DNA from: Armigeres subalbatus
Lineage: Eukaryota > Arthropoda > Insecta > Diptera > Culicidae
Direction: 5' to 3'
Length of the DNA: 64,000 nucleotides
NCBI RefSeq assembly: GCF_024139115.2
Contig: NC_085141.1
Span: 378,850,995 to 378,914,994 of the forward strand
Shown: positions 1 through 11,639 of the stretch, piece after piece
Numbering within the stretch: position 1 is the first letter of the stretch
Layout: the number at the start of each line of letters is the position of its first letter
The notes under the pieces: model-generated
Seen by the model: the letters and a program-made list of their open reading frames with translations, nothing else
Database searches by the model: none
What the model was told of the DNA's origin: nothing
Translations under genes and position numbers: made by a program

Positions 1-235
1 AAATACAATCGAAGATAATGCAATTTTGTATCTAGCAACACTGACTCAGACTTTGTTTTGTTTGGTCAGTTCGGTCGTTCGGTGTCATTTTTTCTTTAGA
101 AGCAGCAGCAGGAGCTCTCGTGACCGATATATTATAAAAATGCGAAATATTCAGGTATGGCAAATGATTTATATGCCTAAATACTTTACGCAAAATAACG
201 GAAAACTTTTTCTTTCACAGGAACTGGTTCACATC
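1..235. other. Non-coding flank, nothing recognised
   Basis: Ordinary AT-rich sequence before the first satellite unit. No repeat, RNA or coding signal could be supported. Confidence 0.4.
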
Positions 236-3200
236 AAAGGAAATACTTTCGGGATCGCGAAGAAAATACTTTTGGGACCAACGGGAAAATTTCCAAAAAC
301 GCGACGGAAATCCTTTTGGAATCGACATAGGAATCCTTCCGGGAGCTATACTGAAGCGTGACGGGAATCTTCTGGATCTAGATGCGACGGCAATCCTTCG
401 AAATCGCGACGGGAATTCTTTCTGCATGGAGCGCCTCGTGGAGTGTAACAAAAATTCTTCCAGGATCTCGGAGCGGGGTGGAATCCAACAAGCATCCGGG
501 ATCGCGACTCACTTTATTCCCCACAGCATCCTTCCAGGAAATCAACAAGAATTCTTCCAGGGTCGCAACAAGAATCTTTTCGAAATCCCGACGGGCATTT
601 TTCCGGAATCGCTAAGCCTACCTCGAGCACGACGGGCATCCTTTCGGAATCGCGATGGAAATTCTTTCGCGAAATTCATTCGGGGTCGCGGCGAGAATCC
701 GTTAGTGATTGCACCGAGAATTCTTTCGTGATCGCAGCGGGAATTCATGCGGGAACGCGACGGGAATCTTATCGGGAGCGCGACGAAAATACTTCTGAGG
801 TCACAACGGAAACCCTTCCGGGATCGCGACGGAAATCCTTCCGGAATCACGACTCGCATACTTTCTAAGTCGCGACGGGAATTCTTCATGGAGCGCGAAG
901 GAAATCCTTTTGGAATTGCGACAGAAATCGCGACCAGAATCTTTTTTAAATCGCGACGGGAATGCTTTCGGGACCACGAGGGAATTCCTTTCGGGATCTC
1001 AAAGAAAATCCTTTCGGAATCGCAATGGTCATTCTTACGGGATCGCAACAAGAATTCCTCCAGGGCCGCGACCAGAATCTGTTCGGAGTCACGACGGGAA
1101 TCGTTTCAAAATTTTGATGAGAATATTTCCTTAAGCACGGCACGTTTTTTTTCGGGATCGCGACTGAAATCCTTTCGGAATTGCGACGAGATTTTTTGGA
1201 GCGAATTTTTACGTGATCGCAACGGGAATTCATTTGGATGCTCTCTTTTCTGGATCGCGACGGGAATTCTCCCAGGATATCGATGGGAATCCTTTGAAAA
1301 CGCGACAGGAATTCTTTCAGGAACGCGACGGCAGTCCTTTTGAGGTATGAATGGGAATTCTTTCAAGATCGCGACGAGAATCCATTCGGAATCGGGAATC
1401 TACGGAATCGTGAATGGAATCCTTTGGAAGTGCGACGGAAATACTTTCAAGACCGCGACGAAACTACTTTTGACGTCACAACAAAAATCTTTCCGGGATC
1501 GCGACGAGCATACTTTTAGAGTCGCGGCGGAAATACTTTCGGGATCACGACGGGATTCCTTCATGGAGCGCAACGGTAATCCTTTCGAGATCGCAAAAGG
1601 AACCCTTTCGGAACTGCGACAAATTAGGGATTGCGGTGGAAATGCTTTCGGAACCGCGACGGGAATTCTTTCGGGATCTCAAAGAAAATCCTTTCGGAAT
1701 CTCGATGGGCATACTTCGAGGATTTTTTCGGAATCGTCAAGCGAATTCTTTCTGTAGCGCGACCAGAATTCTTGCGGAAGCACGATCGAAATACATTCGC
1801 AATAGCGACGGGAATCCTTTCAGAATCGCGACTGGAATCCTTTCGAAGTCGCGACGGGAATTCTGTATTACCGTTGCAATCCGTTCTAGATCACAAAAGA
1901 CATCCTTTCAGAATCACGACAGGAATTATTCCGGGTCAAGACGGAAATCCTTTCTGGATCGCAACGGAAATCCTTTAGAAAATTTGATGGGAATTTCGTC
2001 AGGATTTTTCCGGGATCATCAAGAGAATTCTCTCTGGAGTGCGACGGGAATCGATTCGGGACCACGATGTCAATTCTATTGCGATCGCGGCAGGAAGCTT
2101 TTCGGGATCGCAACGGGAATCATTCTGAGAGCACGACGGAAATACATACTTTCAATATCGCGACGAAACTCCTTTTAAAATCGCGACGAAACTCCTTCTG
2201 TGATCACGACGGAAATACTTTCGGAATCACTATTGTAATACATTTGGAATTGTTATTGTAATTTATTAACTATTCGTGAATCCACGTATTTAAAACGGAA
2301 ATCCTTTCAGAATCGCGACGAGAAACCTTTCAAAGTTCCGACGAGAATCCACAAGAGATCGTGACGGGAATATTTTCGGAATAACGACGGTAATTTTCCG
2401 GGATCGCAACGAAAATCGCGACGGGAAATTCTTTCTTAATCGACAGGAATACTTTCAGAATCCCGACAGGAATCCTGGAATCCTTTCGAAATTGCGACGG
2501 ATATCCATCAGGGATTACGACGTGAAATCTTTCTGAGATCGCGACGGGAATACTTTGGTGATGGCGATTGAGATCCGTTCCGGACCGCGACGGGAATCCA
2601 TTCGAAATAGCGACAAGAATCTTTTTGTGAACGCGACGGGAATTCTTTCGAAACGCTACGGGAGTTCATTCTTTATAGCCACGAGTATCTTTCCGGGATA
2701 ACGATGAGAATTCTTCCACGATAGTGATAGACATCTTTCTGGAATCGTGACGGAAATCCTTTCGATAATTTTTCGTTCGGGAACGCGAAGGGAATTATTT
2801 TGGGATAGCGACGGGAATACTTTCAGAATCACGATGGGAATCCTTTCGGGATCCGTACGGGAATCCTTTCAGGAGCGCGACGAGAGTCTTTTCGGGATAT
2901 AAACATAAATAAGAATAATTATGGGATCGGGAATCCATTCGGGAGCACGACGGAATTTTTTTTCGGAATCTGAATCGTGATGAGAATCCTTTTGGAATCG
3001 CATTGGGAATCCTCTTAAGATCGCAACGAGAATTATTTCGGAATCACGACTGGAAATCCATTCGGGAGCGCGATTGGAATCTGATGGGAATCCTTTTAAG
3101 ATCGCGACGAGAATCCTTCCAGGATATTGAAGGAAATTCTCTCTGGAGCACGATGGAAATCTGTACGCGAACGATCTTGGGATTGTAAAGAGATTTTTTT
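236..3200 (+). repeat. Degenerate 23-bp satellite array, forward orientation
   Basis: About 3 kb is built from diverged copies of a roughly 23-bp unit of the form GCGACGGGAATCCTTTCGG followed by GATC or AATC. The unit length drifts by a base or two and individual copies differ at many positions, so the array is old or poorly homogenised. Because 23 is not a multiple of 3, open frames of up to about 200 residues arise in several frames on both strands (for example 747-1343); these are by-products and not genes. Confidence 0.9.
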
Positions 3201-4412
3201 TGGGATTCACATGACATTTGTATTAAGAAAGAAATCCTTTTGAGATTCGGTCAGGAGTCCTCTTGAAATTCGCGATTCCGAATGAAATCCTATTGAAATT
3301 TAGAAGTGAATCATCTTTAAATTCCAAAGAGATTCTTCTTGGGTTTCCGAAGTAATTTCTCTTGGTATTGCGAATTTTATTTTCTTGGGATTCCTCTTGG
3401 AGGTTTTCTCGGATAGGAAGAAAACATTCAGGGATTCAGATCTATTTAAATTAAAAAAAACTTCAACATTGTGGAAGAATCCGTTTAGGAAAGATTCCCT
3501 CTCAGAATTCCAGATGAATTCCTCTTCGGAATTTCAGATGGGTTACTCTTCTAGAATCCTCTCAAGAATCCCAATTTTCTTCGGAAACATGCACCCCAAA
3601 AAGGTTCCGTTCGGAATCCCAAGAGGATTCGTTCTGGATTTGAAATCCCGTCACGACCCCGTAAAAATTTACGTCGGGATCCCAAAAGGATTCCCTTGGA
3701 TGGATTACCAAATGGATTCCTGCCGCGATAGCGAAAGGATTGCAGTGGCGTCCTGGAAGAAAGAATTATGATCGCAATCAGGAAGGATTCCGGTTGTGAT
3801 CTTGAAAGGATTCGTCGCGATCCCAAAAAGGATTCCCGTTGCGAAGTCAAACAAATTCCTGTCGCGCTTCCGAGAGCATTCCCGCCTCGAAAGATTTTCC
3901 GTCGAGATCCCAAAAGGATTTCGATCACGATCCCGAACGGATTCCTGTCATGGACCCGGAAAGATTTCCGTTGCGATCTCGAGAGAATTCGTCAAGGATT
4001 CCCTTCACGATCCTGAAAGAATTCCTGTCGCACTCTTGAGAGGGTTTCCGTCGCAATCCCGAAAGAATTTCCATCGAGATCCCAGAAGGATTCCGATCGC
4101 TATCCTGCCGTGAAATCGCGAAGATTCCCGTTGCAATCTCGAAAGGATTTGTCGCGATCCCGAAAATATTCGTCGCTATCCCGAAAAGATTCTCGTCGCA
4201 CTGCCGAGATTCCCGCAGCAATTCCGAAAGAATTTTCGTCGCTATCCCGAAAGGATTCGCGCTACGATCCCGAAAGGATTCCAGTCGTGGTTCCGAAAGA
4301 ATTTTCGTCGAGATCCCGAAAGTATTCCGGTCACGATCCCAAAAATATTCCTGTTGTGACCCCGAAAAAAATATCCGTGGCGATTCCGAACGGATTCCCT
4401 CGCGATCCCGAA
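3201..4412 (-). repeat. Same 23-bp satellite, reversed orientation
   Basis: From about 3600 the unit reads as the reverse complement, with copies of GATCCCGAAAGGATTCC and GTCGC spacing, ending near 4412. The stretch 3201-3600 is a degenerate transition in which units of both orientations are hard to phase. The whole block 236-4412 is therefore one satellite domain with an inversion point, about 3 kb on one side and 0.8 kb on the other. Confidence 0.85.
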
Positions 4413-7400
4413 AGGCTGGAAAGAATTGGTGCGCATGATACTCTATACCACATAATACAGTTCCTCAACACATAATACCATGGTATTATGGTCCTGCAGG
4501 ATAACGACCGGAGTTCGACATGGTATACAATCTGCTTTGGTTTGTTACAACATGGCCACTGGCACGGATGTATGTACACATTTGGCCTGAACAATATATT
4601 AAAATATTCCAATATACATTCTGTGGAACCTTGTTTATTCTCTTAAAACATATATGAGTGCATAAATAAATAAAATATGTTGTTGTGATCTGCTTTGTTT
4701 ATTATTGAAAGACCGAATTCGAAGGATTGTTTACATCGACATTTCATTACATCGTTTTGTTTACGTTGCAATTCACTACATCGCAAATAATTACATCGGT
4801 TTCGTGGATTACACAGGTAGCTCATGAGTACATCCTAGAATGTAATTTTACACAATCGATGCATTCAACGGGTTGCATCGATTTCGATGTAATATTCAAC
4901 AACTTTTTTTGCTGTGTACACATTTTCAGAGCCTTGTAAAAATTAATTTGAACACAATAATACGTCTTTTGGTTCGCTTGCATATGTCGGTCTTAAATGA
5001 CATAATGTTACAGGTCTTTTCCGTAGTGTGTGGTCAATAATTGTGACCATAACAATATTTTCCCACAGTTATGGAACAGTGGAAAAGCTTTTCCTACATA
5101 AATCTCTTTTTAATCATTTTTTTAACAACATCCACGATGAAATGCAATAATTGTAGGTTAGTTTTATATTGCAGCTATTGCATTGGCAGAATAATCGAAT
5201 TTGTAATCAATATTTGCATTAAAACAGCGTTATTTACATTCGCCGCCACAAAGTGTTCCTTAATATGATTATTTGCCATCGGATCGATCTAAGGTCCAGT
5301 TATTTTCTTATAATTAAACTCATTCTAGATTGGATATAGATAACATTACAAACGATGGTATTCATGTATTGATACCTACAATCGGTTGATTTTGTGGCGT
5401 TATAGATGTAATGTTAGAAAGTCATTAAGAGGTCCATAACTATGGAGGGACTGTATGTACAATTGACAATTCTACGTAGAATTTTTTTTTGTAATTTGAA
5501 GTTTATTTTAAAGCACATGCTTGAAAACATGCTAATTGATGAATTTTAAAATTAATTAGAACTGTTTTGAAGGCCTTAATCGTATTCGGTTGAATTTCCA
5601 GAGGCCCGTTTCTTCACCGACCGTTTGTAACTTTATCAGAAATGGGTTATTGCGGAAATCGACAGTCGCGAATGAGACGAGAAAGTATCCAACCCAAGGG
5701 TCGAGTGTTCTGGTCACATCCAACTACCGCTCACTGTGGCACACGTCACTACATATGTGGAAGCCTGTGCTGCACTCATCTGCCTTCTTTTTCAGCCTGC
5801 ACCTGTCACCGAACGATACCGTCAGCTGAGCTGGCCTGCTGCAGCTGTGCTCCGTTGGGAGGCTCCCAGCTGGTGGAACCGTGAGTGCAGTTGTTTGCCG
5901 TAGCTGTGCAGCCGGAAAAGCCGGGAAAAATTGCCATTGGATGTACAGCGGCAATAAATATTATGTAAATTATGGTCGCGGTTTTGGCTTTGCAGTTCTG
6001 TGCTAAATTCCGCCCGGCCATGGAGCATGGTCGATTCGTCAGCTGTGAGCCCAGGCATCGCGAGTGGTTGGTATGACAGGAAGCGACGGTCTGTGTATTT
6101 TGGCACCATAGAGCATTTTGCATGCATGAATGGATCGTTGGCTTTCCGTCACGCGTAGCAGCTGTTGATCCAGTGAGGGGATTTAAAGGATAACAAATTA
6201 AACTCTGTTCGGAGTGGATTGTCACGATTTTGTCGAGATTTAAGCGATGGAGATGAATGCACATGGAAAGGTGATTTGTAATGGAAATGCAGCATTCATT
6301 TTTTGTTGGTGTGAAATAAAATGATCCCTTTCTAGTCTAAAGTTTACCTAGTGTTCCAAATAGACAGAATTTGGGCAGTAACACGGATAAGTACAACCCA
6401 ATAATTAATAGATTTGTTTGGAATTAAATTAACATCCTCTAAATACTGTTAAGCTACTTCTACTTATAACATCTTCGATGTTGAAATACACGTCTACATC
6501 GTCCACCGATAAGCTCGTGATGTTCCGGAATTGCTCACACAGTGATTTTCCCAATACATAATAATAAATTTGAGCTATAGGTTTCGATTTGAAAGTCTAA
6601 TGATGCACTTCCGATTCTCTGTTATGGCTGCTGGGGGCGTTTGTATACGTAGGCCACGGGGAAGCAATTATATCTGATGAAGATCTGTTCGTTCTGCCGG
6701 GAGCCGTTCGGTGGTAGCGGCTCAAAACTACAGGACTTCCTTCCGACCCACATAATCATCGCCATTATTTCAATCTACAAGTGAAGACGTTTTGGTTTCT
6801 CGTTCCGGTGGCTTCGGTGAGTTTCATGTTTAATGTATTAGGTTGAATGCGGTAAACGGGGGAAAAGCCATAAAATGAAGACTTCAACACAGTCATCGGT
6901 TGGCGTTCAAGGCCGAGCATTCTACCATCTCTACTATCTTGGTTTCGATGAATCTATTGCATGAAAAAGTGATTTATATCTGGACCAGAAGTGAAGCGAT
7001 ATACAATAGATATCGAAGATTCTTCACAGTTATGTCGCTTCATATTGGACTATATAAATAAGTATATCAAGAGGACAATAAAGATTTTTGCTGTGTGCAA
7101 CTTCTAACATTATACAATTTGACAAGCAATCGTGTTTAAATTATTTAATTTTTCCGGTACTTGAAGCAAAGGAGGAGCATTGTTTTTTCGCCAACTAAAC
7201 AATAGAATAATTAACTAATACATCATGGTTATTTACATATTTTTAAATAGCCATTAACTATTAGCAAGAACCCTTTTCAGATTGAATTCTCGATAAATGA
7301 AATTATACTCGTGAGACAATCTCGGAATAAATTGAGTTCGATTGGATTACGATTTGCACTGGCCTTAAGTTCATATTGGAAAAACGCTCTCCTGCAACTG

Positions 7401-7535
7401 TACAATCGAGATGCATTCATATGTACAACACTAATCTCCGTTTTTGGTATCTAAATGAAACCAGCGGCTATAGCCTGTCCACGTTAGATTTCGTAAAGTT
7501 CGATATTGCCCAATCTATTTGTCACTATTTCATCA
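4413..7535. other. Non-coding stretch without recognised features
   Basis: No satellite, terminal repeats or conserved protein could be supported. A short run of spaced ACATCG words lies near 4730-4800. Small open frames around 5590-6264 lack any recognisable family. A GTGAGT donor-like site near 6816 follows a moderately GC-rich stretch, but no partner exon was found. Confidence 0.4.
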
Positions 7536-7645
7536 ATTTATACGAGAATTTCCTGAGGAAATTACAAAGAACTTACCATGAAAATAATAAAAATATCGTG
7601 CAAATTTCGAACAATTTGTTGTAGAAATTCAAAAAATTTCCTATG
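7536..7645. repeat. Degenerate ~22-bp AT-rich satellite interrupted by an LTR element
   Basis: Loose repeats resembling AATTTCCTGAGGAAATT occur here and resume at 11248-11345 with related units (AATTCCGAAGGTTTTC-like). The two halves are separated by the LTR retrotransposon at 7646-11247, which appears to have inserted into this array. Confidence 0.5.
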
Positions 7646-7807
7646 TGTGGCATCCTGTATATGTGTTGAGTATGTGAGAGTAGTGTAGAATGGAATGCAG
7701 AAGTGACGGGGAGTTGAGTGCATGGTGTGTACGGATGGACGTGTGGTTTTGTGTCTCTGAAGACTAAGTAGTTGGACCTATGGCATAGAAATATCAAGAA
7801 TGTCACA
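7646..7807 (+). repeat. 5' LTR of the non-coding LTR element
   Basis: 162 bp, TGTGGCATCC...AATGTCACA. It differs from the 3' LTR at one position that I noticed (GCAGAAGTG here, GCGGAAGTG there). The LTR is short compared with typical gypsy, copia or BEL LTRs. Confidence 0.9.
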
Positions 7808-7808
7808 T

Positions 7809-7823
7809 TGGCGATCCTTGCCA
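7809..7823 (+). other. Candidate primer-binding site (tRNA-Arg-like)
   Basis: TGGCGATCCTTGCCA begins one base after the 5' LTR. It starts with TGG, as expected for the complement of a tRNA CCA end. From memory, the 3' end of insect tRNA-Arg(ACG) would pair with TGGCGATCCTGCCA, so the site matches over ten bases and then again after one extra T. Primer identity is an inference. Confidence 0.65.
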
Positions 7824-8069
7824 TGCTTATTTTGTGTTTAGTCTGTTTTGTTGCGTGTGTCATAAAAAAAAAACAAATCTGGAAAATGGAAAGAAAATAA
7901 ACATTTTGTGCGAATGAGAGGAGCGAGAGAGCAGAGAGGTGAGTGTCATCAAATGTCATGCGAAAATGAGGCAAAGTGTTCATGCGACATGGTTGCCAGG
8001 AATGCAGTATTGTTATGACTATGTTATGTAGTGTTTGATGTTTGGAAGATAATAAATGAATGGTGGATG

Positions 8070-8550
8070 TATTGCGCCGAGTCCAGCTCATGGCCAATGC
8101 AGTATATGGAGCGAAAATAAGACTTGCGTAGAGTTCTAGCTCATTACCAAGCATTCTGAAACAGCTGAGTCGAAGGACAGTCAGTGTATTGCGTCGAGTC
8201 CAGCTCATGGCCAATGCAGTATATGAAGCGAAAATAAGACTTGCGTAGAGTTCTAGCTCATTACCAAGCATTTTAGAATAACTGAGTCGAAGGACAGTAA
8301 ATGTATTGCGTCGAGTACAGCTCATGGCCAATACAGTTAAATAAGCAAATAAATGTTCTTGTCAAAAAAAGAGCGGTCGAAATATTGCGTCGAGTTTAGC
8401 TCATGACCAATACAAGACAAACCAGAAGTAAATTACGTGGAGTTGATACAGGTAAAGCTGAACACCAGGTTAAATATTGCGTCGAGTTTAGCTCATGGCC
8501 AATACTTCAAAGACCCTTGCGTAGAGTTTAAGCTCATTACCAAGTACATA
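8070..8550 (+). repeat. 117-bp tandem repeat inside the LTR element
   Basis: Units starting TATTGCGTCGAGT begin at 8070, 8187 and 8304, exactly 117 bp apart, followed by shorter decayed units at 8383 and 8475. Each unit holds a second, related half starting TTGCGTAGAGTTCTAGCTC (8124, 8241, 8517), so the unit itself is an older duplication. Open frames across it are by-products. Confidence 0.85.
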
Positions 8551-9880
8551 AAATCCAATGATAATAACAAAATTATATAACTAAAAACTACATAAGATAG
8601 TTCAGCCATAACTTCATTCAAATTCAATACAATAGAATATACGGTGCATCAAATGTTGGGGAGCTGTAAAAAAAAAAAAAAAACAAATTCAAAATTGATA
8701 TGCTGACGTTTTCACATTTCTTACTAGGAAGTGGAAACCTGAAAATACAGAGCTCAATTATTTACCGCGGATGGTTTCATTATCCAGTGAAATGATGATT
8801 TTTTTTTTAAATTATTTTGTTAGGTTACAATATTGGAAGTCTTTATAACATTAATGACGATTATTATGTTTTGATCATTCATTTGTCTTGTCGTAAGTAA
8901 CCATCGAATAACAATTGGAAAGTAAATATTGATATCTCCCAATGTGTTTTCAATTCATACATATTAAAATTTTGAAAATGGAAAATCCTTATTTTCTGGT
9001 AACACAGTTATTGAGGTTCTCACGTCCGAATATGTGAGTGGCGATAGAAGAAAAACAAACACTCCTAGATAATGCAATTCAGCAATGCTTGGGTCAAAAT
9101 GAGTATTTTTTCATATATTTTTCAACTTTTTTGCAATCATTGTGATGACCCAATCAATATTGAGGTTATGAGCAGAAGCAAAACAAACATGTGTTTACAC
9201 ATGCCGAAGTGCACATAAGTGTGCGAGCGCTAAACGTCACTCATCTCAATGCGAGTGCCTGAGCATACACCGCATACATGAAATAAATTATAATAATAAC
9301 CTGGAAAAAGTAAAGATCATTAACTTAATTAAACAAATCAAACTTTTAACCCAACAAATTTAACCTTTTTTTACTCGCGCTTAAGAGTGATGCTCCATGG
9401 AAGAAGTTATATTTTTGATATTCCTACATAGATTTGGATAAGTTAAAATAACATAAATTTGAGTTTATAAGTGGACTAAAAATTAACATGAGAATAAAGC
9501 AAAGTACCAACAGGTATCGGATAGATTTGAGTATATTGAACTCAAAAGTGGTTTGATTATCGATTCCCTGTAGGGTTCATGTGTTCATGTGACTAAATAA
9601 AGCAAAGCTGTGAGTAAGGTGAATAATTACATGACACAGTCAGGCACACCGACGTGGACAATGTTAATTTAATACGATAGGCAACATGAGCAAAACATGG
9701 TAGATAAAACATTGAATGTCAACTCAATGGAAAATTGTCCAAACTATAGATAGTAGAAACTATAGTCTAAACTATCTGTCTCATATAGATACACTGAAGC
9801 TTACAGGATTTCGCTATTTTTGGAAGGTTTTTGGCATTTTTACAGTTTTAGTTCGTACACGATGTCATTCATTTGTTTTG

Positions 9881-10430
9881 CCTTTCTCGTACACTAAGTG
9901 TACGTAAAGGCTATAACATTGCTTCAAAAACATAATTTTGATAGGAGGCCCGGAGGGCCGATTTTCATACACTGATCGACTCAGCTCGACGAATTGAGGT
10001 GATGTCCGTATGTGTGTATGTATGTATGTGTGTGTGTATGTGTATATGTGTACAAATTTGGTAAACACATTTTTTGGAACTTAGCATTACCCGTTTTTTT
10101 TTCGCAACAAGTTGCATCCGACGGGGAATGCGGTCCCATTGTTTGCTATTGAAAATTGGCTCGATCGGACATTGCATTTCGGAATTATTGAAAAATCATT
10201 GTTTTTTCCCAAAGGTCCCCCCTTGGAAAAAAAATTTAAAACCGAAAAAAATTTTTTTTCTGAAGATGGTGGCAATACATTTTAACTAATGCAAAAACAT
10301 GCTAAATGATCGAAAAAATGTGATCTATTCTCCTAAAGAGCTTTTTTTGACCTTTCTAATGTGATTCTTTCAATATATTTTATAATGCACGAGAAAGGCA
10401 TCATCACTGCTAGGTGGATTAATCTGGGTT
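9881..10430 (+). mobile_element. Nested non-autonomous DNA element with CTTTCTCGT ends, copy 1
   Basis: Runs from CCTTTCTCGTACA (9881) to TGCACGAGAAAGG (10398), which are inverted. A conserved tail (CATCATCACTGCTAGGTGG) continues to about 10430. The same sequence recurs at 60640-61094 (opposite orientation), 11882-12115 and 37265-37320. No transposase frame is visible. It lies inside the LTR element and was carried or inserted there. Confidence 0.7.
10008..10052 (+). repeat. TGTG/TATG microsatellite
   Basis: A simple repeat of TGTG and TATG words lies inside nested element copy 1. It produces His/Thr-rich antisense open frames with no other support. Confidence 0.85.
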
Positions 10431-10797
10431 CTTTTTCTTGAGTTTGAGAGGCGGTTGAAACCTGTTAAAAAGCCGCTAACTTTTGGCATGCAATGCGCGT
10501 CAACACAGTTGACATTCTCAAGTAGGTTTAAATGTTAGCTATACCGAAACTCGAAAGTATCTAAAAAGTGTGATTTACTGAAATTTGGTTTATTGGGCAA
10601 AACAATCGATTAGTAAAAACAACCCAATTTTGGGCAACTTTGGGGTTCCGTTACGGTGAAATTGGTGTTGTTTATTTTCCTGGAAAATTACTATAAGAGT
10701 GTATTGCCTTCAATGTAAACGTCACGTTTTATTTGAATCGTGATGTAAATTACTAGAGAGTATTGAAGTATACCGAGCCCATGCAATGTGGTTAGAG

Positions 10798-10900
10798 TGT
10801 AAAAAAGGAAAACAAAAAAAAAACAGAAGAGAGAAAAGGGGAAAGAAGAGAGAGGAATAGGGAAGGAGGATAGAAAAGAAGAAGTAGGAGAAGTGTTGGC
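10798..10900 (+). repeat. Polypurine low-complexity tract
   Basis: About 100 bp of almost pure A and G (GAAAAGGGGAAAGAAGAG-type) in the 3' part of the LTR element interior. It is about 180 bp upstream of the PPT and could act as a secondary purine tract, but nothing shows that. Confidence 0.7.
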
Positions 10901-11075
10901 TAATCGAAAGTAATATCAGCATATAAAATGAAAATCAGTAACCTGGCAATCGATCATTATTCAACAGTCTTATTACTATGATATTACTATGTATCTGAAG
11001 GTTTATGTCCCATGTTGGCTTATACTTCTGTTGACAGTCCATGTGAATAACATAGGCTTTTCCAACATTTTTGGC

Positions 11076-11085
11076 AAAGGGAGGA
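11076..11085 (+). other. Polypurine tract of the LTR element
   Basis: AAAGGGAGGA directly abuts the first base of the 3' LTR, the position expected for plus-strand priming. Confidence 0.75.
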
Positions 11086-11247
11086 TGTGGCATCCTGTAT
11101 ATGTGTTGAGTATGTGAGAGTAGTGTAGAATGGAATGCGGAAGTGACGGGGAGTTGAGTGCATGGTGTGTACGGATGGACGTGTGGTTTTGTGTCTCTGA
11201 AGACTAAGTAGTTGGACCTATGGCATAGAAATATCAAGAATGTCACA
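11086..11247 (+). repeat. 3' LTR of the non-coding LTR element
   Basis: 162 bp, nearly identical to 7646-7807 and followed by the CTATG target duplication. Confidence 0.9.
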
Positions 11248-11360
11248 CTATGCTCATTCCGAAGAGTTTCTTGTGGAACCTTTAAAGAATTTTCCGTGGA
11301 AATTCCGAAGGTTTTCTTGTTAAAATCCAAAGAATTTTCGTTTAAATCAAATTTTTAAAC

Positions 11361-11612
11361 GAGGAAGGGCCGATTGGCCGAAAGTCATTCGACCGAAAGC
11401 CGTTTGGCCGAAGGGCGCAAGGTAGGAAGTTGTTTGGCCGAAAATGTCATCTGACCGAATAAACCATAAGGCCAAAATCCATCCGGCCGAAAGTTATATG
11501 ACCAAAATGGACATACGGTTAAAAATTACGTTCGAGGAAAATTCATTTGCCCGAAAAAGTCGTTTAGCTTAATAGTTCATTTGGCCGAACGGGTTGACGT
11601 TTTTAGCCATAT
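11361..11612 (+). repeat. GGCCGAAA-type short-repeat block, probable foldback element end
   Basis: Starts GAGGAAGGGCCGA, which resembles the terminal sequence of the foldback element at 50872 (GGGGAAGGG). It continues with spaced GGCCGAAAGTCAT, GACCGAA and GGCCGAAGG words. No matching opposite end is visible nearby, so this looks like one arm of a truncated element. Confidence 0.65.
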
Positions 11613-11639
11613 GACCGGTTCAGCAAGTGGCATTCAATC

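Larger units (their letters stand above)
7646..11247 (+). mobile_element. Non-coding LTR retrotransposon (TRIM/LARD-like), complete, with TSD
   Basis: The 3602-bp element is bounded by two 162-bp direct repeats (7646-7807 and 11086-11247) in which I noticed a single difference. Each repeat begins TGTGGCATCC and ends AATGTCACA, the TG...CA ends of LTRs. CTATG flanks it on both sides (7641-7645 and 11248-11252), a perfect 5-bp target duplication. A primer-binding site follows the 5' LTR after one base and a purine tract abuts the 3' LTR. The 3.3-kb interior has no gag, protease, RT or integrase that I can see, so it must have been mobilised by another element. It contains 117-bp tandem repeats and a nested repeat element. 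LTR similarity indicates a recent insertion. Confidence 0.9.

Noticed and set aside
747..1343. 198-residue frame and other Arg/Ser-rich frames in the first 4.4 kb
   Set aside because: Translations of the 23-bp satellite; similar frames are open on both strands.
4331..4612. 93-residue antisense frame at the satellite edge
   Set aside because: Half satellite, half unique sequence; no coding evidence.
7573..8331. 252-residue antisense frame
   Set aside because: Runs across the 5' LTR and the 117-bp tandem repeats of the non-coding LTR element; the peptide is periodic.
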